Assembly (NCBI GenBank): GCA_023627715.1
Contig: JAMAHW010000039.1
Coordinates: forward strand, 267,742 to 331,741
Length of the DNA stretch: 64,000 nt
DNA from: Periconia sp. R9002
Lineage: Eukaryota > Ascomycota > Dothideomycetes > Pleosporales > Periconiaceae
Reading direction: 5' to 3'
The notes beneath the pieces are model-generated. The model was not told the origin of the DNA. It was given only the letters and a program-made list of their open reading frames with translations, and ran no database searches. The first letter of the stretch is position 1, and every line of letters starts with the position of its first letter. Made by a program: the position numbers and the translations under genes. Positions 44,890 to 58,409 of this stretch are shown here, piece after piece.

Positions 44890-47123
44890 ATTGGTACTTG
44901 ATATAGTCTATTTCGGCTGTAGAATTTTTACCTCTATAATAAAACATTATACTCTGAGTGGTATTATATAATACCGATATAGAACATTTTCTTTACCATA
45001 TCTTTCTTCTTAGCCTACTTATAAAATACAATTAAACTAAATTATAATACAGAACTATAAGTTTAAATATTAACACAAATCCTGTTGTACAATTCTCTTC
45101 TCAGGATTGTCTTGAGCCAGGCTCAAGTGCCATCCGTAAAGAAGAACTTATTTCATTTTATTATTGTAGATGCCGACGTCCTCAATCGACTAACAGCAAC
45201 ACTCAGATGTTACTATACTCTGCGCTCGTCTTTTCCATTGTCTTCTATGGCTCGGCGTGAACTTACTTAGAGCTTATCGGTAATCTCGGAGATTGCGGTC
45301 GCTACAATGGTCTGTATTTTACATCTCTCTGTCTGAAGCCTCTGACCTAGAAACGATCTTCCGCGATCTCAATGCCCATCTAAAAGATAGAGGACTCGGG
45401 CAGATCGATCGGAGCGTATTAAAGGAAAGTTTTCAAACCACAACTCACAGAGGAAATAAATGCCGGCACCGCTCATGGGTGCAAAATCGGACACCGCCAT
45501 CACTTCACGGGTCGAGCCCATCTGAACTGAAGCAATGCCCAACATACTCATGGATGAAGTTATCGCAAACGCCGTGGCATAGTTCGGCTACACATAGCAT
45601 GAGATCGTCTTGTAGTTGCGTTCTGTGGGTTATTGTCGGTCACGTAGCCTGGATGAGTCTGACGATTATTACAATCAAGAGTCTTACGATGTTGGGATTT
45701 TGAATCCTATTGAGTGATGACTGCAAAATCCACAGAGAGCACTTTCCGGGATTTTTCGATTATGGTAATTCATACCCTCTCCATTCCAGCGATGGGTAAC
45801 AAACCAAGGAATCTTTTCAGGATTTTACCGTACAATTTCATGAGACCGAGCACAGTCTTCAGATTTAATGATGAAAACGCCTGAATCTATAAAGTGTTTG
45901 CATCATAATTAATAAGTAGGACTTAGAAGTGAGGCTATTCCGTCTGATTTCCAGGCTGATGAGTTATTATAAGAAGGGAATTGTGATGGTGGATGGCGGT
46001 CTAATTAGTCGCTGGAAATGGACAGTGGCTTGATCGAGGCTTGATTGAGTCTCGTTCGAGTCAAGTCAGGCGTCAATATTGACCAAGGTAGCTTGACAAG
46101 CTTGCTGAGGGTCACCACTGGACCGAGGAGGCTCCCGAGCATGATCAAGTTCAAATTGACTATAATGCATGGAGCTGACGAATAAATTTGTTAAAATTGT
46201 ATCTATGCTCCCACGGTAATTTCCCTTACCTGCGGTATCAACCCAACAAAGAAGAAAGAAATCACTGAAGCGTTTTGGCCGGGACGTACACCCTGGTGCG
46301 CCGACTTATAAAGATGCCGTCTATTAGAATGATAGCCTCGATGATAACATCATCGCACGTTCTTCTCTCTGTCATTACTCATTAGGCTCTGTTAGACTGC
46401 CTATTCGATAATACGTCTGTTGAAGCGCTTTACGATTTTCGTAGGTGGCATGAATAAAAACTACACAATTTATTTCTTTCATCTCTTATCCAACTGGTAA
46501 CCTGGCATCCGCGAATTTTCCCATAATAATTCAGGTTTACAGACTGTGCTAGGAAATGTCTCTTCAGTAACCCTATAGTCTTGCACGTGTTCTGGTACAC
46601 CTCTTACATAATATCTTCTCGTGCAGGGTTCCTAAAAGTCTAATGTAGCCTAGTAGGCTTATGTGATATTCGGTATAATCATCGTTGTGCAGATCCAATC
46701 AAAGTAATTTCTCTAAAAGTGAAAACAATTATGCCGGATACTAGGGTGACACAGCTAATTAACCCGTCGGACCATTTCTATAATCCCTGGAGAAGCCGCT
46801 GACCCACATCCTAATGCCTACCGCAGCGGCTTAACTGGGTGTGGGGTGCTGTAGGGCTTATCGTGGGGTAATGAAAACCTTACGCTTTGAGTCGAAGTTC
46901 TGGCAATGGAAGAGCCTGAGACAGCTTGCGAAAGATATTTTCCGTAGAATACATCTAATTGAATACTTAGAGGAGGGATCTTCCTAGACGCTAGGGCTTG
47001 TTCCGAAACTGACGAAGTACTGCGGTTGCTTTTCCTTTAAGGAACGTACACTGATCCTATAGATCTTTCCCTAACCAACGAAGGGGTTTTGAATCTTTGA
47101 GACTGCTTCCAAACGTATCAAAG
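44890..47123. other. intergenic, no intact gene
   Basis: A very AT-rich start (44920-45070) followed by 2 kb without a convincing gene. A minus-strand frame at 45369-45551, extendable through one stop to about 45620, contains the protein-like string SDFAPMSGAGIYFLCELWFE, but I cannot assign it. The P450 promoter is at the right end. Confidence 0.45.
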
Positions 47124-48632
47124 ATGCTATATCTGTGGTTATTCGCGTGGCTTCTTGGGGTCTACCTTGTTTGCCTGGCTATCTATCGTCTTTTCTTTCA
47201 TCCTCTTGCCAACATACCAGGACCCAAATTATGCGCCCTTACCGGATGGTACGAGGTATTCTGGGATATCGTGGTCGGAGGCCAGTTCACCTTCAAGATT
47301 GAGGAATGGCACAAAACCTACGGTCCCATTATGCGCATAGGACCCAATGAAGTGCATTTCAACGATCCGGACTTCTACAACGAGCTATATACCACCACCG
47401 CAAAGTATCAGAAGCCGGCAGAGTGGCGATACCGCTTCGGCTTTGGATCTGCGCTGTTCGATACCGTTGACCATGACCATCATGCTAGACGACGCGCTCC
47501 CCTAGCTGCGTTTTTTTCCCGGTCAAAGATTTTAGAGTTCAGCCCGTTTATCCAAGAGCAAACCGATCTTCTGGTAAAACGGATCCAAGATCACAAAGGT
47601 CAGGTCATCTGCGCTAACGAGGCCTTCGCTGCCCTCACCATGGATATCATCGGCTACTACGCTTTTGGCCTCTCCTACCACTCGGTCGATTATCCCAAAT
47701 TTCATGCGCCTTATAACCATGTTACCGAGGATGTAGCCCGTATGGTGCATATTGGGGCTCACTTTCCCTGGGTTTTCTCGATTCTGAAGTCGATTCCCCA
47801 GGCTATCGTAGCCCAGCTCGCGCCGCCGATGAAGAAGATTTTCAAATTCAACGAAGAGATCGCCGCACAGATCCAAAGAATTCTCAAAAATAGGATGAGC
47901 ATCGGCAAGGAAAAACATTCTCACCAGACCATCTTCCACGAAATCCTGAGCTCTAAGCTGGAACCCAGCGAACTGACCCAGGAGAGACTGCAGATGGAGG
48001 CTGGTAGTTTGGTGGGTGCTGCTCTTGAAACCTCGAAGATGACTACCGCGCTTGCAATATACTATATCTTAGCCAAGCCTGATATCGAGAAGAAGCTCCG
48101 CGAAGAGCTTAAGATCTTCATGCCAGATTCGAACAAAATTCTCACTGTACCTGAGCTCGAAAAGCTCCCATACTTGGCGGCGTGCATCCGCGAAGCCCTT
48201 CGACTCGCTATTGGTGTATCTCAACGTATCCGTCGCTACAACCCTCACGCTCCCACCCAATACAAGAACTACACAATCCCCCCAAATACCGTTTTCGGCA
48301 TGTGTCACTGGGAGCAACTTCGTGACGCCCGCGTTTGGGATCGTCCTTACGAGTTCTTGCCCGAGCGCTGGTTGGCTAATAATGGTAATCCCGTGGCCCT
48401 CAATGGAAAACCATTAAATCAGTACTTTGTCCCCTTTCACCGAGGACCGCGTGGCTGTCTGGGCAAGGAGATGGGGATGGCGCAGCTCAATATTGGACTT
48501 GCGACGTTGTTCCGCCGCGTCGAGCATATGGAGTTGTTTGAGACAGACCAATCGGCCGTTGATATCGTGGCCGATTACTTCGTGCCACTGTGTGTAAAAG
48601 GCTCGAAGGGTGTACGTGTTCTAGTAAAATAA
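47124..48632 (+). CDS. cytochrome P450, trichodiene-oxygenase-like
   Basis: A single-exon heme-thiolate monooxygenase of 502 aa, starting at the ATG at 47124 (MLYLWLFAWLLGVYLVCLAIYR), which gives an endoplasmic-reticulum membrane anchor. The proline-rich hinge is HPLANIPGPK. The I-helix region is SLVGAALETSKMT, the K-helix EALR, and the PERF region YEFLPERWL. The heme-binding loop is FHRGPRGCLG with Cys at about 445. The overall pattern (GWYEVFWDIV, HKTYGPIMRIGPNEVHF) resembles the TRI4/CYP58-type P450s that act in terpenoid and other secondary pathways. It is intact, unlike the P450 at 29965. The neighbours on both sides are metabolic enzymes, but no scaffold synthase is visible. Confidence 0.92.
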   Translation: MLYLWLFAWLLGVYLVCLAIYRLFFHPLANIPGPKLCALTGWYEVFWDIVVGGQFTFKIEEWHKTYGPIMRIGPNEVHFNDPDFYNELYTTTAKYQKPAEWRYRFGFGSALFDTVDHDHHARRRAPLAAFFSRSKILEFSPFIQEQTDLLVKRIQDHKGQVICANEAFAALTMDIIGYYAFGLSYHSVDYPKFHAPYNHVTEDVARMVHIGAHFPWVFSILKSIPQAIVAQLAPPMKKIFKFNEEIAAQIQRILKNRMSIGKEKHSHQTIFHEILSSKLEPSELTQERLQMEAGSLVGAALETSKMTTALAIYYILAKPDIEKKLREELKIFMPDSNKILTVPELEKLPYLAACIREALRLAIGVSQRIRRYNPHAPTQYKNYTIPPNTVFGMCHWEQLRDARVWDRPYEFLPERWLANNGNPVALNGKPLNQYFVPFHRGPRGCLGKEMGMAQLNIGLATLFRRVEHMELFETDQSAVDIVADYFVPLCVKGSKGVRVLVK

Positions 48633-49317
48633 ACATAAACCCACCGAGCTCTTCCATGTTTTAGGTACTGGAGTATCCGCTTCAAGTCCTGAGGAGTTGG
48701 CGGTCCAGATACAAATCACTTTCTTGGAGAAGATGGGATATTTATCACACAGGACAGTATATGCTTTGCTATCGTTGATAAAACGTTGAAAGGATTTGGA
48801 GTTAAAATATTTAGTTGGCATATCTATCTAATCATAAATTGTTGAAAATGTGTTTGTGAGAATGTCATTTGATCTTAGTCTTGATGCCCGGAACTTGTAC
48901 CGCAACTGGCACTGACAGCAGGGAATCTGTGGATTCTTCATTAAGTAACATGCAGAAATATAGCACGCGTGAGAAATAGTATGGTAGGTTAAGGGTAGCT
49001 TCAGTTTAGGATTAAGTCGCAAGTAGGTATTCTTAGTGGACTAGTTTCTCCGCTGGAAGCACACAACAGTCGGTGAGTAACCAAAAATAACGGAGTTTTG
49101 GAAAGCCCTCCTCTTGGTGGACTGATTAATAGAGGCGAGGCACAGGGCTAGAAGGTCCCTCAGTTATAGCTAAGTATGAAATTCTATAGAGGGCGCCAAA
49201 GACGACCTTGCGAAAACATTGATGTAACAAACCGTATCGTCTGCAGATCGAGATCCCGCTATGCATGTTTTCCGAAGACGGAAACGTCTGTTCAAACTAT
49301 GTACGAACCGGTTCAAA
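48633..49317. other. intergenic between convergent genes
   Basis: About 680 bp between the P450 stop and the stop of the minus-strand hydrolase. Short frames on the minus strand (48621-48821 and 48828-49022) are unrecognised. Confidence 0.5.
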
Positions 49318-50340
49318 TTATTTTGACCCTGGGCCTTTGACAAAGTCCGCTTGCATCTCCGCTAATGCTTCGTAGTCTGCTCCACTTAGAACGTCAAGAT
49401 GACCTTTCCCCATCGCCACATGGGCTGATTTCGGTTCCGGAAAGCCGTCGAATAGTGCCTGCTGCTTATGAGCGGGTGAGATGGTGTCATTTTCTGGAAT
49501 GATCATGAATATCCTTGTCTTCGAAAGATACTTCATGACCTCAAAAGGTTGCCAAGCCATCATCTTGTAGTAGGTCTGCAGGGTTGTCCGATTCTCGTAG
49601 TTGGGTGCTCCTCTGTACTTGGCATTTACCATGTAGTCGTACTCCATTTTGTCGGCGCCAATTCCCATGCCGGCGGGGTTTCGCCCCTCTGGGGTCAGGA
49701 CGGCAATGGTGGTTGGTGGGTTGCCGACCACCTGTGACTCTCGATCCTGCATGCATCGGGAAAGAACTTTGGGAAGCATGTCAGGTTCGGGTTGCATGCC
49801 AGTCAACGGGCACACGGCGATGCAACATGAGGCTCGCTTGTCCAAGGCTGCCGCATTGAGCGCCACAAGGCCGGAAAAAGACATCCCCCAGAACGAGATA
49901 TTGGAGGGGTCGACCATGGACTGTGTCTTAAGGAATGTGAGAGCATCGGAATAGTCCGAAACTTGGGCTAGTGGATCTATGTTGTTGCGGGGCAGACCGT
50001 CGCTCTCACCCAGTGTGCGAGGGTCGTAAACTAAGGCAGTGACGTCGGAACGCTGGAACGACTCGGCTACCTCTGAGACGAACATCTCTTTGACACAGTT
50101 GAACTGCATTAGGTCAGCATATGGAGCCACGAATAGGGATGAGATCATTACCCCTGGTGTGATGATGACAGCTGGGCCATAATCTCGCGCCGGAAAGAGC
50201 CATCCGCGAATTTTGAGTCCGTCGATAGTGGGAAACTCCACATCTTGACGAGCAACAAGTTCCCGACTAATTATTGTAAAAAACAGGTAACGGGTGAGGT
50301 TTATTAGCGAGGATAGATAGGCTTACAGAAATGTTGGCAT
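49318..50340 (-). CDS. alpha/beta hydrolase, polyketide-transferase-like
   Basis: A serine hydrolase/acyltransferase of 304 aa. Exons read 50340-50327 (14 bp, MPTF plus two bases), 50266-50152 and 50103-49318, with introns of 60 and 48 bp. These joins give RELVARQDVEFPTIDG and TPG|FNCVKEMF, both expected for the family. The catalytic nucleophile is Ser118 in WGMSFSG. The acid is probably Asp in IPENDTISP and the base His in GKGHLDV. Relatives include the fumagillin-pathway acyl transferase and dienelactone-type hydrolases, so a role in attaching or releasing an acyl chain is plausible. It abuts the RIP-mutated block yet shows no stop codons. A 57-bp part is copied at 32253-32309. Confidence 0.87.
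49804..49860 (-). repeat. source segment of the 57-bp duplication
   Basis: This segment is identical to 32253-32309 and lies inside the intact hydrolase gene, directly after the nucleophile elbow. Being embedded in an intact gene, it is the likelier donor copy. Confidence 0.88.
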
Positions 50341-50613
50341 AGGAGATCTTTGGGACTATGGCCAACGAATCCTGGAGGTTTAATGTATATAGATAAACTT
50401 TATTAGACGTTAGGGCTGGCCCTGGGGACTCTGGAAAATATTTGGTAAACTCTTAATAAGGAAGATGATTTTCTGAATGAGGGATTATCTTACGCCTAAT
50501 CTTACTCTATTTACTAAGCTACTATAGTACCCACATATTAGTATTAAAATACTCTAGGTCTTAGAGGAACGGCCCGACTAGTAAAGCAAACGGGCCATTC
50601 CTGTAATATAAGG

Positions 50614-50740
50614 GGGGTGTAAGAGGAATTATAGGGTAGGGTCTCTAAAGCGACCAATTAGCATATAGAAAATACCTTAACTATTAAATTAAGATAAATA
50701 TATGCTACAAGACTCTTTATAATAGTTTCACTTACACCCC
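50614..50740. repeat. possible small inverted-repeat element, 127 bp
   Basis: GGGGTGTAAG at 50614-50623 is the exact reverse complement of CTTACACCCC at 50731-50740. Weaker similarity continues inward. No clear target-site duplication is seen. It could be a miniature element or a solo LTR bounded by TGTAAG...CTTACA. Confidence 0.45.
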
Positions 50741-52659
50741 GCTTGTATAATATAATACTTAGGGTATTTCCTCTAGTCTATTAAATCTAGTAATTTAGAT
50801 AGTAGGTATTGTAGGCGCTAGATAGTTTATTATCTTATAGTACAGCTGTAACGTGTCTTATAAGTAAAAATGTAATAGGGTCTGTACTTAGAAATATATA
50901 ACTAAAATTAAGGTAGAGTTCTAAATGTTAACTATTTAGCGTTAACTTAAGTAGTTATTTTATAATTAGGTGTAGAGCGATAGCGAACTATTAGATATAT
51001 TAATAATAATTAATAAGCCTTACTCTCTAGTAAATATAGTAGTTTCTTAGCCTTACTTTACTAGAAAACTATATAAGCCTAGTAAAATAATATAATTAGC
51101 TAAAACGTCCTTTATAATATATCTATTTTTTATAATATTATACTAAGTACTATAGTTTATATATCTATATATAGTCTATACTAATTACTAGTTGTGCGTT
51201 CTAGTTAGCTATATTATTCTCTAAAAGGGCACTATAGAACTAGTATAAAATCTATAAGTTATATATAGGGGTAGCTTTAGTAGTATATATTAATTAATAT
51301 AATGTATTTAAGATAGGACTAGAAGCGCCTAGGTTCTAATTTATAACTACTAAAATATTATACCTTCTATAATAATAATAAGTTACGTTAGCTCTTTATT
51401 ATTTTCCTCTAACTAAGGTTTAAGCCTTAAGCTGTCCCTAATAAATAGTTACGTTAGAGTTAAATAGTTATTCCTATCTAACTAAGTAATTACTAATAAG
51501 AAGAAAAAGAAAAGCCTAGATGTTAATTTCTTCCTAAACTAGGATGCATATATAAAGGTTAGAATAATTAAAAGCTTTAAAGTTACTATTATAAACTAAT
51601 AGATAAGCAGCTTTTTATAGAGCCTACTATACGTAAGAAAGCGCTTAATAGAGAAGATAAATACTCTAAGTATTATAAGAACTTAATTATTCGCGTAGAG
51701 AAAGTAATAGAGAAGTTTAGTGTATTTAAAAATCTACTAGACGCCCTAAACAATTTAATAAATAAATATAATATTTTACTTTCCTATTTAACTCTAGTAA
51801 GGTATAAAAAATTAACTAGTTCTAATACCTATTTTAATAAGCTTTTCCTATATTAATAATTAAATAGATTAGAGGCTTTCTTAATCCTTATAAAGTACTA
51901 CTATTATTTTCTATATCTCTAGTTTTTACTTATTATAAGTAAAAGCGTAAGCTTTACCTAGTATATATCTTAATTTAATTTTAGCTTTTAGGTAGAGTTT
52001 ACGTATAAGTCTTTTATACTCTTTACTATCTTTATATAGTATATAGTAATTTTTAAGACTATAGATAAGTATTATTTTTAGATAGTAGTTAGGCTTTTCC
52101 TTTATTATTAGATCTAGCGTAATCTTAAATGTATCCTATTTTAGTATAAAGTAAGGGCTAAACTTTTTTACTTACGCTATACTAGCCTTCTTAGCTAGTA
52201 TTTTATAATCTATATCTCTTAAATTAATTAATCTCTCTCCTACTTCTCTTATAATTGCTTAGGGACTAATAATATTATTATCTAAGTAAGGGCCTTTGTA
52301 TACCTTAGTTAATAAGAAGTCTTTACCTACTATAGCCTATATCTCTTATAATACTAACTAGTTTATAAATAATAACTACTATATAGAATATACTTACTTT
52401 TTTCTATTAATAATTATAGGACATAAGGTCTTTAAAAAACTAAAAGTAGCCCCTATCTTTTAGACTAGAAAGGAGCTAAGCCGCAGCGTAAGCTAAAAAG
52501 GTAAGCTATACCTTTTAATAATAATTTTTTATATATACTTCTATACCTAATTTATATTATATATTTAATTTATAAATATAGACTCTAAACGTTGTATATA
52601 GTTCTCTATTACCCTATATAAAAGAAATAGTATATAAATTATAACTTTAGTTCTATATA

Positions 52660-52852
52660 TATAATAGAGCTAGGATTTAAACCTAAAATTCCTAATTACG
52701 TAACCTAGAATAACTAATATTCTAGCTCTAGCTTAGTATTTAGCTATACCTAGGTACCTACCTAGCTCTACCTAGTATACCTTACTTAGTATTTTATATA
52801 ATTAACTCTAGTTACTATATACCTTATATTAGTGCCTAATAGAACTTTTATA
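52660..52852 (+). repeat. 5' LTR of the gypsy element
   Basis: 193 bp beginning TATAATAGAGC and ending CTTTTATA. It aligns without gaps to 60056-60248 with about 11 differences, all C/T or G/A. The terminal TG...CA expected of LTRs has become TA...TA, again CpA/TpG loss. Confidence 0.9.
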
Positions 52853-55800
52853 CTATACTAAGTTTTCTTCTACTTAGAGGATAGTAAATATTATATAAGT
52901 ACTACCTATAAGAGGGTAAACTATAATACTACTAACTAATTAATTAGGACTTTATAAACTTTATAGAAGCTATTAGAGTGCGTATCCTTATTAGAGTAGG
53001 TAACGTTTTTTAAGTAAGCCGTCTATAAGGAGATATAGTTAGTCTCTAAGTAGCTAATTAGCTTTTAAGTAGAAACTATATACTTTTATAAGTAGTATCC
53101 TATACTTAAAACTATATATATAGATTACTACTAAGTATAATTAAGACTTAAAGCTAATTTAATAGTAAAGTAATTTAATAACTAGTTAAGCCTACTACTA
53201 TTTTATACTACTAATACGACTACTAGTAGTAGACCTACTAAACTAATAGGTTCTACTACGTCTAAATAAAAGCTACGTTAATTACGTACTAGCCTATTTT
53301 AGCCCTTACTTAAAGTAGATATATAAACTATAACTAGAAGCTAAGACGCCTAAACTATATATATCTAATTTATAAAATATAATTAACGGCCTAGCTTACT
53401 TATTTAGAATATATATACGTAACTCTAGTTAGATCCTAACTTATAATATAATACTAAATATATAGACCTTAAACTTAGAGGGGCTTAACTAAAGGTATTA
53501 ATTAATAAGCGTATCTACTACTAGCTTACTCTACCTAATAACTTATACTAGGTTTAACTAATTAAGGAAGATAATATCTAATATATTTAGGTAGGATAGG
53601 ATAAACGCTAAAAAGGTAACCTATTAAAACTTAATAAATTTAAATTAGTTAAGGACGTAGTAATTAGTACTACTAAAAAGTTTCTTATATATATTTAAAA
53701 TAACGCTAATAATTAGTATATTACTATTATTTTACTTTTACTTACTCTACGTAATATAGCTTTTACTATATACTAAGGTATACTAAGTAATATTAATCCT
53801 TTATAAGGCTAAGCGCTATATATTACTTATATTATAAACTTTAAAAAGGCCCTTAAATAAGAAAAGGCCCTTTAGAAAAAAGGTAAAGCCTACGCTAATA
53901 TATATAATAACTATAAAAATAAGTATTAGGATATATATTATAAGCGTAATAATAAAACTTTATAATATAATAATTTTAATAAACGTCTTAAAGCTACTTA
54001 TAATACGTAAGACGCTATAAAGGTTAAACTATTTTAAAAAAAAAAAAAGTAGATTACTTTAAAGCTAAATATAATAAAGAATATAATTAAGCTAAAAAGT
54101 ATTAATAAAACGTTACTAACTTAGAAAGTATAGTAGAGTTACTAAAGTATTAACTCTAATAATAGTAACTTAACTATAAACGTAAAGTTAATAAACTTAC
54201 TACTAAAGTTACTACTTATAAACTAAACTTCTAGTACTATAATAGTATTCTCTACCCTAATTAAGAATAAAGCTATAGAGGTAACTCTATACGTTTAAGT
54301 AATTAAAGTAGGCTATCTTTATCTTCTATCTTATCTATAGAGAACCTATTTACGCCTTATCGCGCTATACGCCTATATAAACCTTATATTTTATAGTTAC
54401 TAGTACTATTACTATTATACTATTTAGTGTATATAGCTTTATTAAATAATAATAAGAGTAAAGTGCCTAATATTAATAAGTTTATAGGCGATAAAAATAA
54501 GGACTATAATAAGTAGAAATAAATAGCCTAATATAAATATAGTATACTAGAGTATAAAAAAGAATATATTACTTACCTTCTTAAATTTATTACTAAAAAC
54601 GTATAGTTATTAGTAAAAGATATTAAAGTAGTTAACTATTCTAAATACTTTATACGCCTAAATAAGTTCTATAGTAATACTTTAGCTAATAAAATTAGTA
54701 AGGCTCTTAATTAGTTAACTAACTTTAATACGCTACTTAAGTAGAAGACTACTAAAACGTTTACGTAGTAGTAAGTTTACTTTATAGTAGCTACGTTCTT
54801 TATTCTACTTTTAAATAAAGCGCTTATTAAGTATACTTTTAAACTTATATACTCTCTTATTACTAACGCAACTAATATTAAGTAATTTAAGTCTAATAAC
54901 TTTACCTAAGTTTTTAAAATTATCTAAAACTATAATTATAATTATTAGGTATACTTTAGTAGTAAAACTAAGACTTTTAAGAACTTAGGTAAAGCTTTTA
55001 CTACTAAAAAGTCTAAATAAGTCTCTTTTACTAAACTAAAGACTAAGTAAATAGATAATATATATAAAACTATAAACGCCTAATTAGAATAAAAAAAGAA
55101 ACTTTTTAAAAAAATAAAACTTTACTTCTACTATAGTAGTAATAAGTATTAGATATATAATCCTAGAGCGCTTTACGCTAATAAGCCTCCTATACTAAGC
55201 TATAAAATTTTTACCTTCTTTATATAACTTATAGCTATAAACTTTAATTATAATAATAACTACTACTTTAACTCTACTAATAAATAAAAGCTAGCTAACT
55301 TTAGTAGTAAAACTAAAAATAAAAGTAAAAAGGATTTTTAAATACTTTTATATAAAATTATACGTAGGAGCTTAACTAGCGTTAGTATATTAAATAAATA
55401 AAGAGGACTTTATAATAATACTACGCTTTTACTCTTATAGCCTTCTACTTTAATTCTATACTTAGTAAAAAAGAATACGCATTATATATAGTCTTAGTAG
55501 CTATAGTTAGATGTACGTAACTAAATATATTAAAATAACTCTAGTTTCTTTACTACTTTAAATTATTAAGTAGTAACTAGACTAATATAATATCTTTTAG
55601 TAATACTAAGTTAAGTAGCTACTTTATAAATAAATAGTGCGCTAATAGATAAGGCTATATAATATATAAACTTATAAAACTTATACCTCTCTAACTAGCT
55701 AATAAAAGATAGGTAGCTAAACTAACTTACGCTATAAACGTCTTTATCTAATATAGTACCTATAAGTCTATAGTACTTTACTATATTACTAATATTAGCT

Positions 55801-56379
55801 AATATAATATTATACTAAGTATAAATTAGTTTAATTATTATTAACCTACTATATAGTTTAGTAAAACTAGGTCTATAACTTTTAATAGTACTTTATACTA
55901 ATAGAACTACCTCTATATATATATATATAAAATAGTTTTTAATAAAGGACTTTTAGCTAGTAAGACTACTCTACTAGTAGAAGATAGTAACGTCTAATTT
56001 ATCTTAGCTATAGCTATATATAAAATAATAAAATAAAATCTAAGTAAGTTTATTTAGGTAAAACTATACTAATAAGTATCTCTAGCTACTACTACTACGT
56101 AAGCTAACTTTAAAAAATATATAAAAAAAATAGAAAGACTAATTTAGTTAGAAAATAAAATAAGGAAAAAAGTACTTATATAGATCTATAACGCCTACTT
56201 AGAAGCCTTTAACTAAAAAGAAGCTTATACCTTACTACCTTATAGAGGCTATAAATATGCTATAAACCTAAAAGATAGTTATAAAATCTCTTAACTAAAA
56301 ATCTTTAGCCTAACTAGTTCTAAAAGCTAAGTAGTCTAAGCTTATATTAATAATATACTATAAAAAAAGTTTATATCTA

Positions 56380-57060
56380 TTAGTAACTTACCTTTTATAT
56401 TACTAGTACTTATAGCTTAAAAACTAAAAAAAGAATTATAGATATATATTAACTATTATAGCTTTAACGTAATTACTATTAAAAATAAAAACGCTCTACC
56501 CTTAATATAAAAAATACTTACTAGGATAAATAAAGTTAAGCTTATATCTATTATTAACGTTATATACGTATTTAATTAGGTTTAAATATATAAAAGTAAT
56601 AAATATAAGATAGCTTTCTTAATATAAAGTAGCTTATACTAATTTAATATAATACTTTTTAGCTTATATAACTTATTAGCTACCTTTTAGAGTATTATTA
56701 ATAAGACACTACGTAAATACTTTAATATATTTTATATAGTATATATTAACAACGTCCTTATATATAGTAAAAAAGAAGAAGACTATAAATAATATATTAT
56801 TACTATTATTAAGAAACTTAGTATAGCTAGCCTATATTTTAATTTAGATAAATATAAGTTTAAAGTTATATACGTTAAATACTTTAGACTTATCTTTATA
56901 ACTAATAGCCTTAAAATAAACTCTAATAAAGTAAGAGTTATAGTAACTTAGCTTATACCTAAGTTAGTAAAAAATATATAATAGTTTTTTAGATTTATAA
57001 ACTTCTATAGACGCTTTATAAAAGGCTACTCTACTATAGCTAAACTACTTACTAAGCTTA
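56380..57060 (+). pseudogene. reverse transcriptase domain remnant
   Basis: Reading in one main frame, the blocks INYYSFNVITIKNKNALPLI, SIINVIYVFN, YINNVLIYSKKEEDY and FINFYRRFIKGYSTIAKLL appear in the order of Ty3/gypsy reverse transcriptases, interrupted by many stops. The two active-site aspartates read as asparagine. Confidence 0.88.
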
Positions 57061-58409
57061 TACTTAAAAATATTAATAAAAAGGAAAGTTTCCTAATTAA
57101 AAATAACTCTCTAGCTAGCTAGGTATTTTATACTCTACGCTATATATTTACTAATACTAAAAATATAATACTCGCCTATTTTAACTCTACGTTAAAAACT
57201 TAAGTAGAGATAGATATATTAGACTTCGTTATTAGCGTAGTACTATTATAGCTATATAGTAATACCTTCTAACTAGTTACTTTCCTCTCTTATTATATAA
57301 TACTAGTATAATATAACTATAAAATCTATAATAAGGAACTTTTAGTAATTATCTAGGCTTTTAAAAAATAGTAGTTTAAGCTTACTAAAGTAAAAAAGCT
57401 TATTAAGATCTTATTAGACTACTAAGTACTATAAATATTTATAGTAAATAAGTAATTAAATTATTACTAGGCCTAATAGGTAGAATTTTTATTAAAATTT
57501 AACTTTAAAATTACCTATTAACTTAAATAACTTAGTACTAAACTAGACGCTTTTATATACTATTTAGATAACTTTTTATAGTACGTAGATAATCTCTATA
57601 CGTAATACTAATAGTAAGTAGTTATTAAATTATACTAAGTAGATAAGTTCCTTATAATTATAATAATAACTTATAGCTATAATGTAGGTATATTATACGC
57701 TATGCACCTAGTACGTAACTATAGGCTAAGCTAAAACTTTATTACTAATATAGTTAAAAAGTGCGTAGTATATATATACGCTATTACTAAAACTAATATA
57801 GTTATTAATATATACGTATATAACTATTTTACTATTAATACTTTAGAAAAACCTATTAATATAGATAATAAAGGCTACGCTAGAGTATAGCTACTTTTAA
57901 AAAAAAAAAAAACGACTTATTTAAAAAGATTTAAAATAACTATAGCTAAAATAAGTTACTAATTAATATTATATAATTAGTAAAGACTTACGCCTATTAT
58001 ATTCTCTATAAGTAAATTAAAGTAGGTATATATATTAAATTAGGTAACTATAATGTATATAAGGACCTACTTTATATAAAAGGAAAACTATACGTACTAT
58101 AAGTAACTAGGCTATATATAAAGGTAATTAAGAGTATATATAAACCTATCTATAGTAGTTACTTAGGTAAATATAAGTAATATAAAAAGCTATCCTACTA
58201 GTACTACTAGCTTAATATAATATCTAATATTACTAAATATACTAAAGTATATATAACCTATAGGCGCTCTAAGCTCTATAAGATATAAAAGTAAAGACTT
58301 TTCTATCTACTACTTATTCTAGACTACTACTAGAAGTTAATTAGTATAGACTATATAACTAAACTACTACTATATAAAAATAATAGAATAATCTACTACT
58401 ATATTTTTA

